DNA of 32,901 nucleotides from an uncultured Prevotella sp. (GTDB lineage: Bacteria > Bacteroidota > Bacteroidia > Bacteroidales > Bacteroidaceae): contig CALZJQ010000017.1 in NCBI GenBank assembly GCA_945787895.1, positions 1-32,901 on the forward strand, written 5' to 3'. The position numbers and the translations under genes were made by a program. Under the pieces are notes generated by a model. It saw only the letters and a list, made by a program, of their open reading frames with translations. It was not told the origin of the DNA and did not search any database. This document shows, piece after piece, positions 15,800 to 23,869 of this stretch; the stretch's first letter is position 1, and the number at the start of each line of letters is the position of its first letter.

Positions 15800-18700
15800 T
15801 CAATTCTTTCCGAATACTTCTCTGAGCAGCACCTCTTCGAGGTAGTACAGCGCAGTGGCGATGAATATCGGCATACGGTAGGAGTCATTGTTGCTCTTGC
15901 GGATATTCTCCACGTACTTCCTGTATTCGCTGTCTCTTACGATGAAGTTGCGCACGTTGCTCACCATCTCTACCTTGCTGTCCAGGCTGTTGGTCTGAGG
16001 ATAGATAGGCGTTGCATTGCCTACAAATTGGAGGAATATGTTCATAAACTCGCTGAAGTTCTCGAAGCGGCGAGGCACGGAGATGGCTCCTTCGTACTCA
16101 TAGAAGTTGTCATCTACGAGAGCAAGTTCGTCGATTTCCACGCCGTTCAGCTTGATGCCTATCTCTCCGATAACCTCCTGCTTGCGGGCATCGTACTCAT
16201 TCTTTGCCTTTTCGTTCCGTTTGCCGTAGAAATTCTTGCGGTTAGGCTGTATGCCGGAAATCTCATGGCGGGAGACGAGACCGCGTGCCACCTCCGACTT
16301 GTTCTCGGAGTTGTCGTTTTGACTCCACTGGTCGTCAGAGCAGTTGTCGAAGATGCACTTTATTTCCTTGCCGTTGCGTCCGAACTTGGCATTGATGACG
16401 TCGTTCTTCAGTCCTGCGTTGAAGCAGGCATCGAGGTAAGATTCCACGGTGTCTTTGTTGAACGAGAAGAAGAGCCATTCGAAGAGTCGTCCTCCCTTAC
16501 CGAAGTAGCGGAAGTGTACCTCCTCGACTTCCTGCATGTTCTGCGTGAGGATGGCATTTCTCACGAGCATTCCGGAGTATGTCATCAGTGCTCCCACGAT
16601 GTAGGCAGGCAGCGTGAAGACGAAAGGCACGTCACCCTTGAGGTAGTTGTAGAAGGTCTTGAACTCCTTGTCGCCTTTCAGCTGGTCGAAGATATTGTTG
16701 AGGTAATAAGGTGCTCTCTGTGGGTTTGACTCTATGCTGTTGATGTCTTCCACCCGGATATTTGTCGTCCTTGAGGCATGGAAGCGCACGATGCAGTCAC
16801 GGAATCTCTTTGAGCCCAGGATAGCGTCGAAGAACACTCCTGCCGCCATGCGTACGGAGCATTGCGTGTAGAGCCTGCGGTCGGTCTGTCCGGGCTTCTG
16901 GCAGTTGGCGGGAGCGGCTGGGGCTGTGCGTGGCTGTGCGACTGGAGCAGACGCTTTCTGTACGGGAGCAGCCTTTCTTGCCTTGAGCAGTTCGACTATT
17001 TCGCTGCGGCTCATGTCGTCCAGTTCCCTTGCGCTTGCAAGTCTGCGCTGCAGGGCGAGGTCGCTGAGCTCGCTGCGGCTCAGTTCATCGTAGTCGATGC
17101 CTGCACCGCCCTCGTTGGCCTTGAGCAGTTCGACTATCTGGCTGCGGCTCATGTCATCCAGTTCCCTTGCGCTTGCAAGCCTTTGATTGAGAGCCATTTC
17201 GCACAGTTCGCTGCGTGACAGTTCGTCATAGTCGATGCCTGCACCGCCCTCGTTGGCCTTGAGCAGTTCGACAATCTCGCTGCGGCTCATGTCGTCCAGT
17301 TCCCTTTCGCTTGCAAGCCTGCGCTCAAGGGCAAGGTCTGACAGTTCCCTGCGTCCCATCTCGTCGTAGTCGTAGGATGGGGTAGGGGCGGCTGCATTGG
17401 TGACGGCGGCGGGTTCTGCCTGTTGTGCTGCCGCTGGCTCGGGAATGGCGACATTGTTTGTCTCCTTTCCGAGTACGAGGATGTCGGAGGTAGAACCACC
17501 GATGTCGATGCCTACGAAGAGTTTGTAGTTCTCCAGGGCTATCCTCTTGTCGAGGAAGTAAGAGCATACGGCTTCTGCCTCGGTGTAGGAGTTCTTGTTC
17601 TCTATTCTATAGTCGGGGCATGGTGAGGGAATATCGCTGAAGATGCTTTCGAGAGTTCCCATGTCATTGGCTCCCATCGCGCTCGGATATGACCAGTTGA
17701 GCGTGTTGGGGTAGAGTCCTTCGGCGAAGAGGTCAGCGTATATCTGTATCCATATCATCTTGACGAAGGCTGTCTTGCGTCGGCTGCCCTCGGTATCTAC
17801 CAGCCATTTCATGTTGTAGTGCAGACGTCCGGCATTCGTCGTTATCTGGTATCTGTCCATGTTGTTGACCTTGATGTTGGTCTCATTGACAGGAACGCCG
17901 CCGATGAGTTCTTCTCCCATCATGTTTTGGTTGATGAATCTCGGGTCATGTTCGTGCAGCCATGACTTTATCTGTCCGTTCTTGTTGCACGGCTCTTCGT
18001 TGGAGATGAACAGCAGTTCGTTGTGCTCGGCAATATTGACGGGTTTGTTGTCGAAGCCGATGATGGCGAGACGTCTGTTGGTGAAAGGCACAGGCTTGAC
18101 ATCGCTGCCGTCCTGCCCTGCATAATAGGCGCAGGAATTGGTGCTGCCGAAGTCGAAGCCCACGGTAGCCGGGGTAAGGTTGTCGGAATCTCTGAGCACC
18201 TGAAGCGTCGTGGCACCTTCCTTGTTGTCATTGTCACGGCGTATGATAATCCATCCGAGGTCGCACATGCTGTTGCCTATGCGCTTGCGCATCTTTATCC
18301 TGCGCAGCGGCTTGTTGGTACGCATTATCTCGTAGGCATGGGTATCGGTGGCTGCATCAGCCGGATATTTTGCCATTTGGAGGAATGCTTCCTTGTCGAT
18401 GGTCTCCAGCAGGGTCGTATCCTCCACGTCCACTATGTCATCGAATACGGGCACCATCTGCACGTCTGTCGTGGCATTGGTGGGGAACTCGCTGTAATAA
18501 TAGTATTTCTGCCACTTGGCGGAGCAGAAGTTAGGCCATGCGAAGACTTTTTTCAGCGGATTGGGGCTCTCGGTGTTGAACGAGCGGTTGCGGATATTCA
18601 CCCATTCGCCTTCGCCGTCGATGCGTGCCTTGAGATAGATATCCACTCTGTTGCCTATCTTCTCTGCCTCTATCTTGACATTATTGTTGCCGCCCTTGAT

Positions 18701-19987
18701 TATAGGTGCAAACTCCTGCTTGAAGACTTCGTCGAGTGCAAACTCGCTGAATGGCACGGCGATGAACCATGTGACACCATTTTCCACGGTACGGATGAAG
18801 TGTACGGGCGACATACGGTAGTCATGCTCCATCTTCGTCGTCGCCTTGCCGTTGCTGTCGGTCACGGGAACAGCGCAGTCACGCCACACGGCAATGTAGT
18901 CGCTGTCGATGAACAGTCGTTCCACGTCATCCACCTTTACCTCGTTGCCGTCTGCCGTTGCCATGGCATTGTTGAGCAGTTTGGTGTAGAAGATACCGCT
19001 CTTCCAGTAGTACGTTGCCTTGATGTTGAGCAGTTCGCCCAGCGGTCCTTCCGGACGCTTGTGGTTGACGGGGATATTCTGTGACCTCTCGGCGTTGTTC
19101 TCACCGAGGATAGCCTTTATCTCGTTCATCCAGGCGGATATAGCCCCGCTGAGCACACTCTGTACCTGATAGTAGCGGGCATCGGTCGTGATGGGCTTGT
19201 TGTCCTTGTTGTGGTCATTGTCCCAGATGCCCTTCAGCGTCTCTATGTAGGTAGCCGTGTTCTTCTGTACTCCATAGAGGAAAGAGTAGAGTTTCTTCAG
19301 GTTGTTGTAGTGCTTGTCGTTGTATTTTACCTCACCCTCCTTGTAGTATATCTCATACTGCTTGGAAGCCGGGTCCTGGAACTTTCCGTCCTGCGTTATC
19401 CAGTACATCCTCTGGTCGTCAGCCTGCATCCTGTAGTTCATGCTGGAGAAGAGGATGCTGAAAGGTGACGTTGCGCCTATGAGGAAGCGGTTGTCGCCGT
19501 TATGGTAGTAGAGAAGCTGTATCTTCGGTTCGCTCTTGTCACCGCGCACGTGCTTCCACAGCGAGGTGTTCTCAAAGAGCATCTCGGCGTATGTGCTGAT
19601 GATGTCAAACTTTCCGTCGCGCTGTCTCATATCCTTTGACACGAGGTCGATGGGCTTGGTCAGCTCAAAATCCTCGGGGTACAGCACGTAGGCTGCTATG
19701 AGTCCGCGCCATTCGTTACGCAGGAAATTATAGAATTGTGTCAGCGTGCGTGTGTCTTTGGTATCATTGCCAGGCATGATGGCATGCTGGGTCAGGTGTA
19801 CCCTTGCCCAGGGCGACGGCACGCTGGAGACTAAGAGATTGAATTTTGCCGATTGACTCATTTCACCGCCGGTCGTATCAATGCTGTCGATGAACTGTGC
19901 CACCATCTGCATCTGTTCCCATGTGTTGGGCTTGGTCTGCTGGGTGTTGCTGGTGCTCTTTGGTAAGAGATTCTTTGTTATGGCCAT
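15800..19987 (-). CDS. Giant HSP70/actin-like ATPase with internal 46-residue repeats
   Basis: The actin/HSP70 ATPase fold is indicated by a phosphate-1 motif VGFDFGSTNSCAYYAG (about 606-621), a phosphate-2 motif VGIDIGGSTSDILVLG (about 824-839) and a glycine-rich adenosine-like segment YFGKGGRLFEW near 1168. About 600 residues precede the ATPase core and match nothing I know. Between phosphate-2 and the next subdomain, an Ala/Pro/Gln-rich linker is followed by three copies of a 46-residue unit (about 872-1000) built on DELSRSEL..LAL..RLAS and ELDDMSRSEIVELLKA. Each half looks like a short helix-turn-helix of SAP or LEM type. No signal or membrane segment is visible. Members of this superfamily either fold clients or form filaments; here it is encoded next to a tubulin-like protein. 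At 1395 residues it is far larger than DnaK (about 640). Confidence 0.85.
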   Translation of the reverse strand: MAITKNLLPKSTSNTQQTKPNTWEQMQMVAQFIDSIDTTGGEMSQSAKFNLLVSSVPSPWARVHLTQHAIMPGNDTKDTRTLTQFYNFLRNEWRGLIAAYVLYPEDFELTKPIDLVSKDMRQRDGKFDIISTYAEMLFENTSLWKHVRGDKSEPKIQLLYYHNGDNRFLIGATSPFSILFSSMNYRMQADDQRMYWITQDGKFQDPASKQYEIYYKEGEVKYNDKHYNNLKKLYSFLYGVQKNTATYIETLKGIWDNDHNKDNKPITTDARYYQVQSVLSGAISAWMNEIKAILGENNAERSQNIPVNHKRPEGPLGELLNIKATYYWKSGIFYTKLLNNAMATADGNEVKVDDVERLFIDSDYIAVWRDCAVPVTDSNGKATTKMEHDYRMSPVHFIRTVENGVTWFIAVPFSEFALDEVFKQEFAPIIKGGNNNVKIEAEKIGNRVDIYLKARIDGEGEWVNIRNRSFNTESPNPLKKVFAWPNFCSAKWQKYYYYSEFPTNATTDVQMVPVFDDIVDVEDTTLLETIDKEAFLQMAKYPADAATDTHAYEIMRTNKPLRRIKMRKRIGNSMCDLGWIIIRRDNDNKEGATTLQVLRDSDNLTPATVGFDFGSTNSCAYYAGQDGSDVKPVPFTNRRLAIIGFDNKPVNIAEHNELLFISNEEPCNKNGQIKSWLHEHDPRFINQNMMGEELIGGVPVNETNIKVNNMDRYQITTNAGRLHYNMKWLVDTEGSRRKTAFVKMIWIQIYADLFAEGLYPNTLNWSYPSAMGANDMGTLESIFSDIPSPCPDYRIENKNSYTEAEAVCSYFLDKRIALENYKLFVGIDIGGSTSDILVLGKETNNVAIPEPAAAQQAEPAAVTNAAAPTPSYDYDEMGRRELSDLALERRLASERELDDMSRSEIVELLKANEGGAGIDYDELSRSELCEMALNQRLASARELDDMSRSQIVELLKANEGGAGIDYDELSRSELSDLALQRRLASARELDDMSRSEIVELLKARKAAPVQKASAPVAQPRTAPAAPANCQKPGQTDRRLYTQCSVRMAAGVFFDAILGSKRFRDCIVRFHASRTTNIRVEDINSIESNPQRAPYYLNNIFDQLKGDKEFKTFYNYLKGDVPFVFTLPAYIVGALMTYSGMLVRNAILTQNMQEVEEVHFRYFGKGGRLFEWLFFSFNKDTVESYLDACFNAGLKNDVINAKFGRNGKEIKCIFDNCSDDQWSQNDNSENKSEVARGLVSRHEISGIQPNRKNFYGKRNEKAKNEYDARKQEVIGEIGIKLNGVEIDELALVDDNFYEYEGAISVPRRFENFSEFMNIFLQFVGNATPIYPQTNSLDSKVEMVSNVRNFIVRDSEYRKYVENIRKSNNDSYRMPIFIATALYYLEEVLLREVFGKN
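16982..17395 (-). repeat. Three 138-bp in-frame tandem repeats inside the HSP70-like gene
   Basis: The plus-strand word CTTGAGCAGTTCGAC recurs at 16982, 17120 and 17258, exactly 138 bp apart, and the copies are similar throughout. They encode the 46-residue repeats of the protein. The third copy (17258 onwards, the first in the protein) diverges at its outer end. Confidence 0.92.
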
Positions 19988-20002
19988 GATTCAGTAGAGA
20001 TA

Positions 20003-20198
20003 AAGGTGGGTTCTGTTAATTCGCTTTGTCATATTTTGGATTTATTTTCGAGGACAAATTGTAAGTTGAAGAGGGAGCGTAGCGGGCTACGTGACCGATG
20101 AGACTTACGATTTGTACCGAAAAGAAACCAAAAGATGACAAAACGTCAAACCTACATAATAAACATTTTTGGCGGTGGGAATTAATAGAACCCACCTT
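20003..20198. repeat. 196-bp imperfect palindrome between the tubulin-like and HSP70-like genes
   Basis: The outer arms AAGGTGGGTTCTGTTAATTC (20003-20022) and its complement (20179-20198) match at 19 of 20 positions. Inner arms GTCATATTTTGG...GACAAATTGTAAG and their complements (20102-20145) continue the pairing with few mismatches, and the tip contains the small hairpin CGTAGCGGGCTACG (20078-20091). One side has an unpaired insertion of about 33 bp (20146-20178). The right end includes the stop codon of the tubulin-like gene. It can form a cruciform in DNA or a long hairpin in mRNA. Confidence 0.85.
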
Positions 20199-21759
20199 AT
20201 GCGGTGAAACCGAATAGTTTGGAGAATGTGGTATAGGTACGCTTCAGGAGGGCGGAGACGGCGGTCTTGTCACTATCGGTGAAGACAGTGTCGCCAAACT
20301 CCTTCTTGAACGTGTCGTATGCGCTGCCGAGCATGCTGACCTGATAGCCGTGGGCAGAACCGGTCGGGTAGAGCAACTGGTTGTACTTGAACTTACCGGC
20401 AGACTTGGACGACGTGCTGTAGGCGGCCTCGTTGAAGAGGAAACCTCTGTAGCCCTGGTCTGTGGCTGACTCCTGCATCTGCTTTATCCATCCGCTGCCG
20501 GGCTCTTTCTCGTCAAGGCATTCAAGGTCGTAGAACCTGCGGAAATAATCGCGGATGTCCTTCACGTTCTGTTCCGTAAGGGCTTGGAAAGAAGTGTGGG
20601 CGCGGCGGTTGCTGGCAAAGTCCTGAGGACCGAAGAGGAAGGCGGAAGCCATCATGATGCCGCACTTCTGGGCAAACTTCTCACGGTCTTCACCGAAGAA
20701 ACTCTCAAACGTAAGGTTGTCATTCTCGTCCGTTCCTATCGTGCGGTAATATACCTCTGCCTTGTCTCCGAAGACTGGCTTGTCAGCATTGCGGAGAGCC
20801 GTATGGAAGAAGTCGTAGGCTGCGGAGGCTGCCATCAGTTCGATGTAATCCTCGGGGTTGCGCTGTGAGTCGCCGCCCGTCACGCTGCGTGCATCCTTGG
20901 AAGATACGTTGCGTGGCGTATCGCGACCGATGAGGTAGAGACGCTTGTAGGTCTTGTTGACCGTCTCGTCCTCGTTGTAGAAAGCAAGGGCGGCCTGTGA
21001 GTTAAGGGCAAACTTGTCCGAGGTGGCATATACCTTGTCTGTCGTGTTGGGTACGTCGAAACTGAAATAGTTGGTAAGCATCACGGTGCCGAAATAGTTT
21101 TTTGAGAGAACGTCACCGTTGCCTTTGTCGGATATTATCTTCGCCGCTTCCTGAAGAGCGTGGGGGAGGATAGGGATGGAAGAAGCTCCCGTACCGCCGA
21201 ATACCGAACCGAAGAGGAAGACGATGCTGCTGCCGTCCATCAGGTTCTGCACGTATCTGACGAGGTCGCTGCCGTTGGACCTGTTCTTGTAAGCCTCCTC
21301 CTTGATGGCATGGTACATCAGCATGGAGCCCATCTGCGTCTGGGCACGATAACCGTGCTGCAAATCCATGTCACGCATGTCGGGAGTGAGGAAGAGGTTG
21401 GCAAGGTCAGCGTCGCTCCATTTCACTCCGTCTTCGTCGTGTGTCGTGGTCTCTGCCTGATTGTAGTTTGCCACACCGTTGTACGTAGTGCCGGCCTTAT
21501 AGTTGGGACTGAACGAGTAATATACTATCTTTGCCGAGAACAATGTGTCGGATGCTACGCCGTCCCTGTCTGCCGTCACGCGGTTGTAGTTGTTGATAAG
21601 CTCCTGAAGCCTCTTGAAGTTACCGTTCTCATAGTCGGTGTCGAGGGCGAGAAGGTGTACTTCCGTATCGTCGAACATGCCCATGGAGCAGAGATGCACG
21701 AGGCACTCCGCACAGCGCATACCTGTTCCTCCTATGGCTATGACGTTGAATTTTTGCAT
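20197..21759 (-). CDS. Tubulin/FtsZ-superfamily GTPase-like protein
   Basis: The N-terminus FNVIAIGGTGMRCAECLVHL has the glycine-rich first loop of a nucleotide-binding Rossmann fold, and VFGGTGASSIPIL (about 186-198) matches the tubulin signature GGTGxG/S loop that contacts GTP phosphates. I therefore assign it to the tubulin-like family found in bacterial operons (Pfam Tubulin_2 type). The length, 520 residues, exceeds FtsZ (about 380) with an extra C-terminal part. No membrane segment is present. Whether it polymerises cannot be read from sequence. The start codon follows a leader of TTTGTC-type hexamers (GACAAA on the transcript). It lies upstream of the HSP70-like gene and is separated from it by the 196-bp palindrome. 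Confidence 0.85.
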   Translation of the reverse strand: MQKFNVIAIGGTGMRCAECLVHLCSMGMFDDTEVHLLALDTDYENGNFKRLQELINNYNRVTADRDGVASDTLFSAKIVYYSFSPNYKAGTTYNGVANYNQAETTTHDEDGVKWSDADLANLFLTPDMRDMDLQHGYRAQTQMGSMLMYHAIKEEAYKNRSNGSDLVRYVQNLMDGSSIVFLFGSVFGGTGASSIPILPHALQEAAKIISDKGNGDVLSKNYFGTVMLTNYFSFDVPNTTDKVYATSDKFALNSQAALAFYNEDETVNKTYKRLYLIGRDTPRNVSSKDARSVTGGDSQRNPEDYIELMAASAAYDFFHTALRNADKPVFGDKAEVYYRTIGTDENDNLTFESFFGEDREKFAQKCGIMMASAFLFGPQDFASNRRAHTSFQALTEQNVKDIRDYFRRFYDLECLDEKEPGSGWIKQMQESATDQGYRGFLFNEAAYSTSSKSAGKFKYNQLLYPTGSAHGYQVSMLGSAYDTFKKEFGDTVFTDSDKTAVSALLKRTYTTFSKLFGFTA

Positions 21760-21772
21760 GGTTATCGTTATA

Positions 21773-21834
21773 GTTTTTTGTTTTTGTTTTTGTCTTTGTT
21801 TTTGTCTTTGTCTTTGTCTTTGTCTTTGTCTTCT
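21773..21834. repeat. TTTTTG / TCTTTG hexamer array
   Basis: Ten or so hexamers, first TTTTTG and then mainly TCTTTG, run without interruption. On the transcript they give a CAAAGA-rich leader that ends about 14 bases before the tubulin-like start codon. Confidence 0.9.
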
Positions 21835-21866
21835 TTCTTTTCATGGTCTGCCCGGCTTGCGGTCAG

Positions 21867-21894
21867 GTGTTCTTCGACGGGGTCGAGGAAATAC
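21867..21894. repeat. Dispersed palindrome, copy B (degenerate)
   Basis: GTGTTCTTCGACGGGGTCGAGGAAATAC matches the other copies but has lost perfect symmetry: arms TTCTTCGAC and GTCGAGGAA differ at one pair and the centre is GGG. Confidence 0.65.
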
Positions 21895-21918
21895 ATTCCC
21901 CTTCCCGTTCTACCGCAA

Positions 21919-22308
21919 TCAGAACATGGAAGCGAGCTTGGTGTCCTTCTTCTGCAACTTGCAGATGATGAATGTCACCACACCATAGATGACGGCGCAG
22001 AGGATGGCGGCTATCATCATGTGCATGATATATTCGCTGGTAAACTGTGCCTTGGTGATATGGCGCATCCATGTCAGGTAATCCACGGCGAGACAGGTGA
22101 AGAGTGATGCCACGCCGAGTGACCAGAACCACGTCTTGCGTTTTGCCGGTGACGGGTCATGTGCGCCCGGCTGCCATGCTATGAGGTTAGCCACGATGAT
22201 GATGAGTACTATGAATGCTACTGCGATTACTGCATCTGTAAGGTAGGTTGCCATCTCTGCTGAATGTAGCTTTGCTACGGTGTCGATTTTGTCTGTGAAG
22301 CTTGCCAT
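21919..22308 (-). CDS. Three-helix inner-membrane protein, function unknown
   Basis: After an amphipathic N-terminus (MASFTDKIDTVAKLHSAEM), three hydrophobic helices are visible: about 25-44 (AVIAVAFIVLIIIVANLIAW), 62-80 (FWSLGVASLFTCLAVDYLTW) and 95-118 (MMIAAILCAVIYGVVTFIICKL). The loop after the first helix is polar and basic (PSPAKRKTW), which suggests it faces the cytoplasm. I recognise no family. In the operon it lies between the lipoprotein gene and the tubulin-like gene, so it may recruit the cytosolic filament-type proteins to the membrane; this is inference. The gap on its 5' side is filled with TTGTTTAG repeats and a palindrome copy. Confidence 0.8.
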   Translation of the reverse strand: MASFTDKIDTVAKLHSAEMATYLTDAVIAVAFIVLIIIVANLIAWQPGAHDPSPAKRKTWFWSLGVASLFTCLAVDYLTWMRHITKAQFTSEYIMHMMIAAILCAVIYGVVTFIICKLQKKDTKLASMF

Positions 22309-22312
22309 AGTT

Positions 22313-22400
22313 GTTTAGTTTTTTTGTTGTTTAGTTGTTTAGTTGTTTAGTTGTTTAGTTGTTTAGTTGTTTAGTTTTTTAGTTTTTTAGTTTTTTAGTT
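22313..22400. repeat. TTGTTTAG and TAGTTTTT tandem repeats
   Basis: About six copies of the octamer TTGTTTAG are followed by four copies of TTTTTTAG. The transcript equivalent, CTAAACAA repeats, sits immediately before the three-helix protein's start codon. Here only one arm is present; there is no complementary partner in the gap. Confidence 0.9.
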
Positions 22401-22422
22401 TTTTGCCTTTTGTTTTTGTCTT

Positions 22423-22450
22423 GTGTTCTTCGACCAGGTCGAAGAATACC
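22423..22450. repeat. Dispersed palindrome, copy C
   Basis: The core TTCTTCGACCAGGTCGAAGAA (22426-22446) is a perfect 10+1+10 palindrome, with GTG on the left and TACC on the right. It lies between the lipoprotein and three-helix genes. Confidence 0.9.
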
Positions 22451-22468
22451 TTTGCCCTCTGCTTGCCC

Positions 22469-23800
22469 TTAGTTGGTGAAGGTGGAGAGGTAGATGCTGT
22501 AGATGACGGGGTTGCCGCTGTTCTCAGGACTGATGGCAGGGTCAAGGAGCGTCTGCTTCAGGCTCTCATAGACGGACGTGTTGTAGCCGTAGGGGGAGTC
22601 GAACTGGAACTTGCTGCCTATCTCGGGGTTGCTGGAGAAGTTCTCCTTTGACTTCTTTACGCAGATGTCAAGGCGCAGGAGATTGCCTTCCTCGCCCGTC
22701 AGGCAACTGCCGTCGAATTTCGGAGAGAGCTTTATGACGATTTCGCCTTGCTTCCATGCTGCCTCGTCGATGACGAACATATTGGTGAGCGGCTCAGGAA
22801 GCTGTATCTGCTTCTTCGCCTTGGCGTCGAAAGAGGTGTAGAGGCTGCTTACCTCGTAGCACTTCACTTCTATTTCCGATGGCTTGTAGGCATCTTCTGC
22901 CGTAATGTTGAGCTTCAGACCCTTGAGGTAGAAGTCGCCGCCCTTGATGGGGTTGCCGTTGTCATCCTCGGCGTTGAGGACGAAGTCATAGACGTTCTCC
23001 CATTTCTCGTCCTGCAGGTGCCATTCGCAGGAGAGGGCGGGGTAGATGCCGTTGGTCTCTTCTGGCATGAGGAGGTCGTTCAGTACGACGCCTGTCTCTG
23101 CTACCTTCATGGAAGGGATGCCGCTGTAGAGGTGTACCATGCTCACGTCTGCCTGCTTTGGAGCTACGCGTGAGAATATCTCGTGGATGTTGTTGTCGAT
23201 GCGGTGGTCGGTGAAGAGCATATAGTAGCGGTTCTTTATGAACTTCCCTGACTGGTAAGGCTCGCTATACACGTAGATGTCGAGACCCATGCTGAGCCAT
23301 TTCTTGAACTCGTCGGCGAGGTAGGGGTTGTTCAGACTGGCTCCTATGCCTTTCAGATAGTACTCACCGTCGGTGATGAGTATAGCCTCATGCTTGTTGG
23401 CTATGATGCTATCTACCGCTCCCTTGATGTCGGAGTAGTCCACGTTGGTGATGGTGTTGAGCAGCTGGTGCACCTTCATCTTGTCGTTGGTCTCCATCGT
23501 GATGGCATTGCCCTTGATGGAATAGTAGTTGGGGTTGCAGGCTATGATGGCAGGCTGCACGCTGTGGTAATACTGCGACTGGCCGGCTGTCGTCATGCAG
23601 TCGGAGTAGTCGATGTACAGGTCCACCACTGCGCCTCCCTTGCCCTCGGCATCCGTGGCGAGGATATTGGCGGCTTTGCCTGATGTGTACTTGTGGAACG
23701 AAGCGATGTTGTCCATATCCTCTACTCGGTTTGACGAGCATGAGAAGAGGAGAAGTGTTCCTACGAGGAGTGTAGCAAATGAAAGAAATTTGTTTATCAT
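22469..23800 (-). CDS. Lipoprotein with von Willebrand A-like domain
   Basis: I place the start at 23800 (MINKFLSFATLLVG), 17 codons inside the longest frame, because this gives a standard lipoprotein signal: Lys, a hydrophobic stretch and the lipobox LLFSC with the acylated cysteine at residue 21. The mature N-terminal half resembles a vWA fold: VVDLYIDYSDCM (about 58-69) has a metal-site-like DxSxC in place of DxSxS, and ILITDGEYY would supply the later metal aspartate. vWA domains usually bind protein ligands through a metal. The C-terminal half looks beta-rich and has no motif I know. It should be anchored in the periplasm or outer membrane, giving the otherwise cytosolic and inner-membrane system an envelope-facing subunit. 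The Ser-to-Cys change may weaken metal binding. Confidence 0.82.
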   Translation of the reverse strand: MINKFLSFATLLVGTLLLFSCSSNRVEDMDNIASFHKYTSGKAANILATDAEGKGGAVVDLYIDYSDCMTTAGQSQYYHSVQPAIIACNPNYYSIKGNAITMETNDKMKVHQLLNTITNVDYSDIKGAVDSIIANKHEAILITDGEYYLKGIGASLNNPYLADEFKKWLSMGLDIYVYSEPYQSGKFIKNRYYMLFTDHRIDNNIHEIFSRVAPKQADVSMVHLYSGIPSMKVAETGVVLNDLLMPEETNGIYPALSCEWHLQDEKWENVYDFVLNAEDDNGNPIKGGDFYLKGLKLNITAEDAYKPSEIEVKCYEVSSLYTSFDAKAKKQIQLPEPLTNMFVIDEAAWKQGEIVIKLSPKFDGSCLTGEEGNLLRLDICVKKSKENFSSNPEIGSKFQFDSPYGYNTSVYESLKQTLLDPAISPENSGNPVIYSIYLSTFTN

Positions 23801-23869
23801 AGTGAGAAAGTATTTTGTTTTTTTGTTTTCTTTTTTTGTCTTTTTCCACAAGCGGGGAGAGGTTGGTGT

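Noticed and set aside
15701-19084. Long plus-strand open frames, for example 15701-16729 and 18023-19084
   Set aside because: They lie wholly opposite the HSP70-like gene, which has recognisable motifs on the minus strand, and their proteins have no recognisable motif. They are frame shadows.
21160-22107. 315-codon plus-strand frame
   Set aside because: It runs opposite the tubulin-like and three-helix genes and translates the hexamer array as poly Ser/Leu/Phe. No family features.
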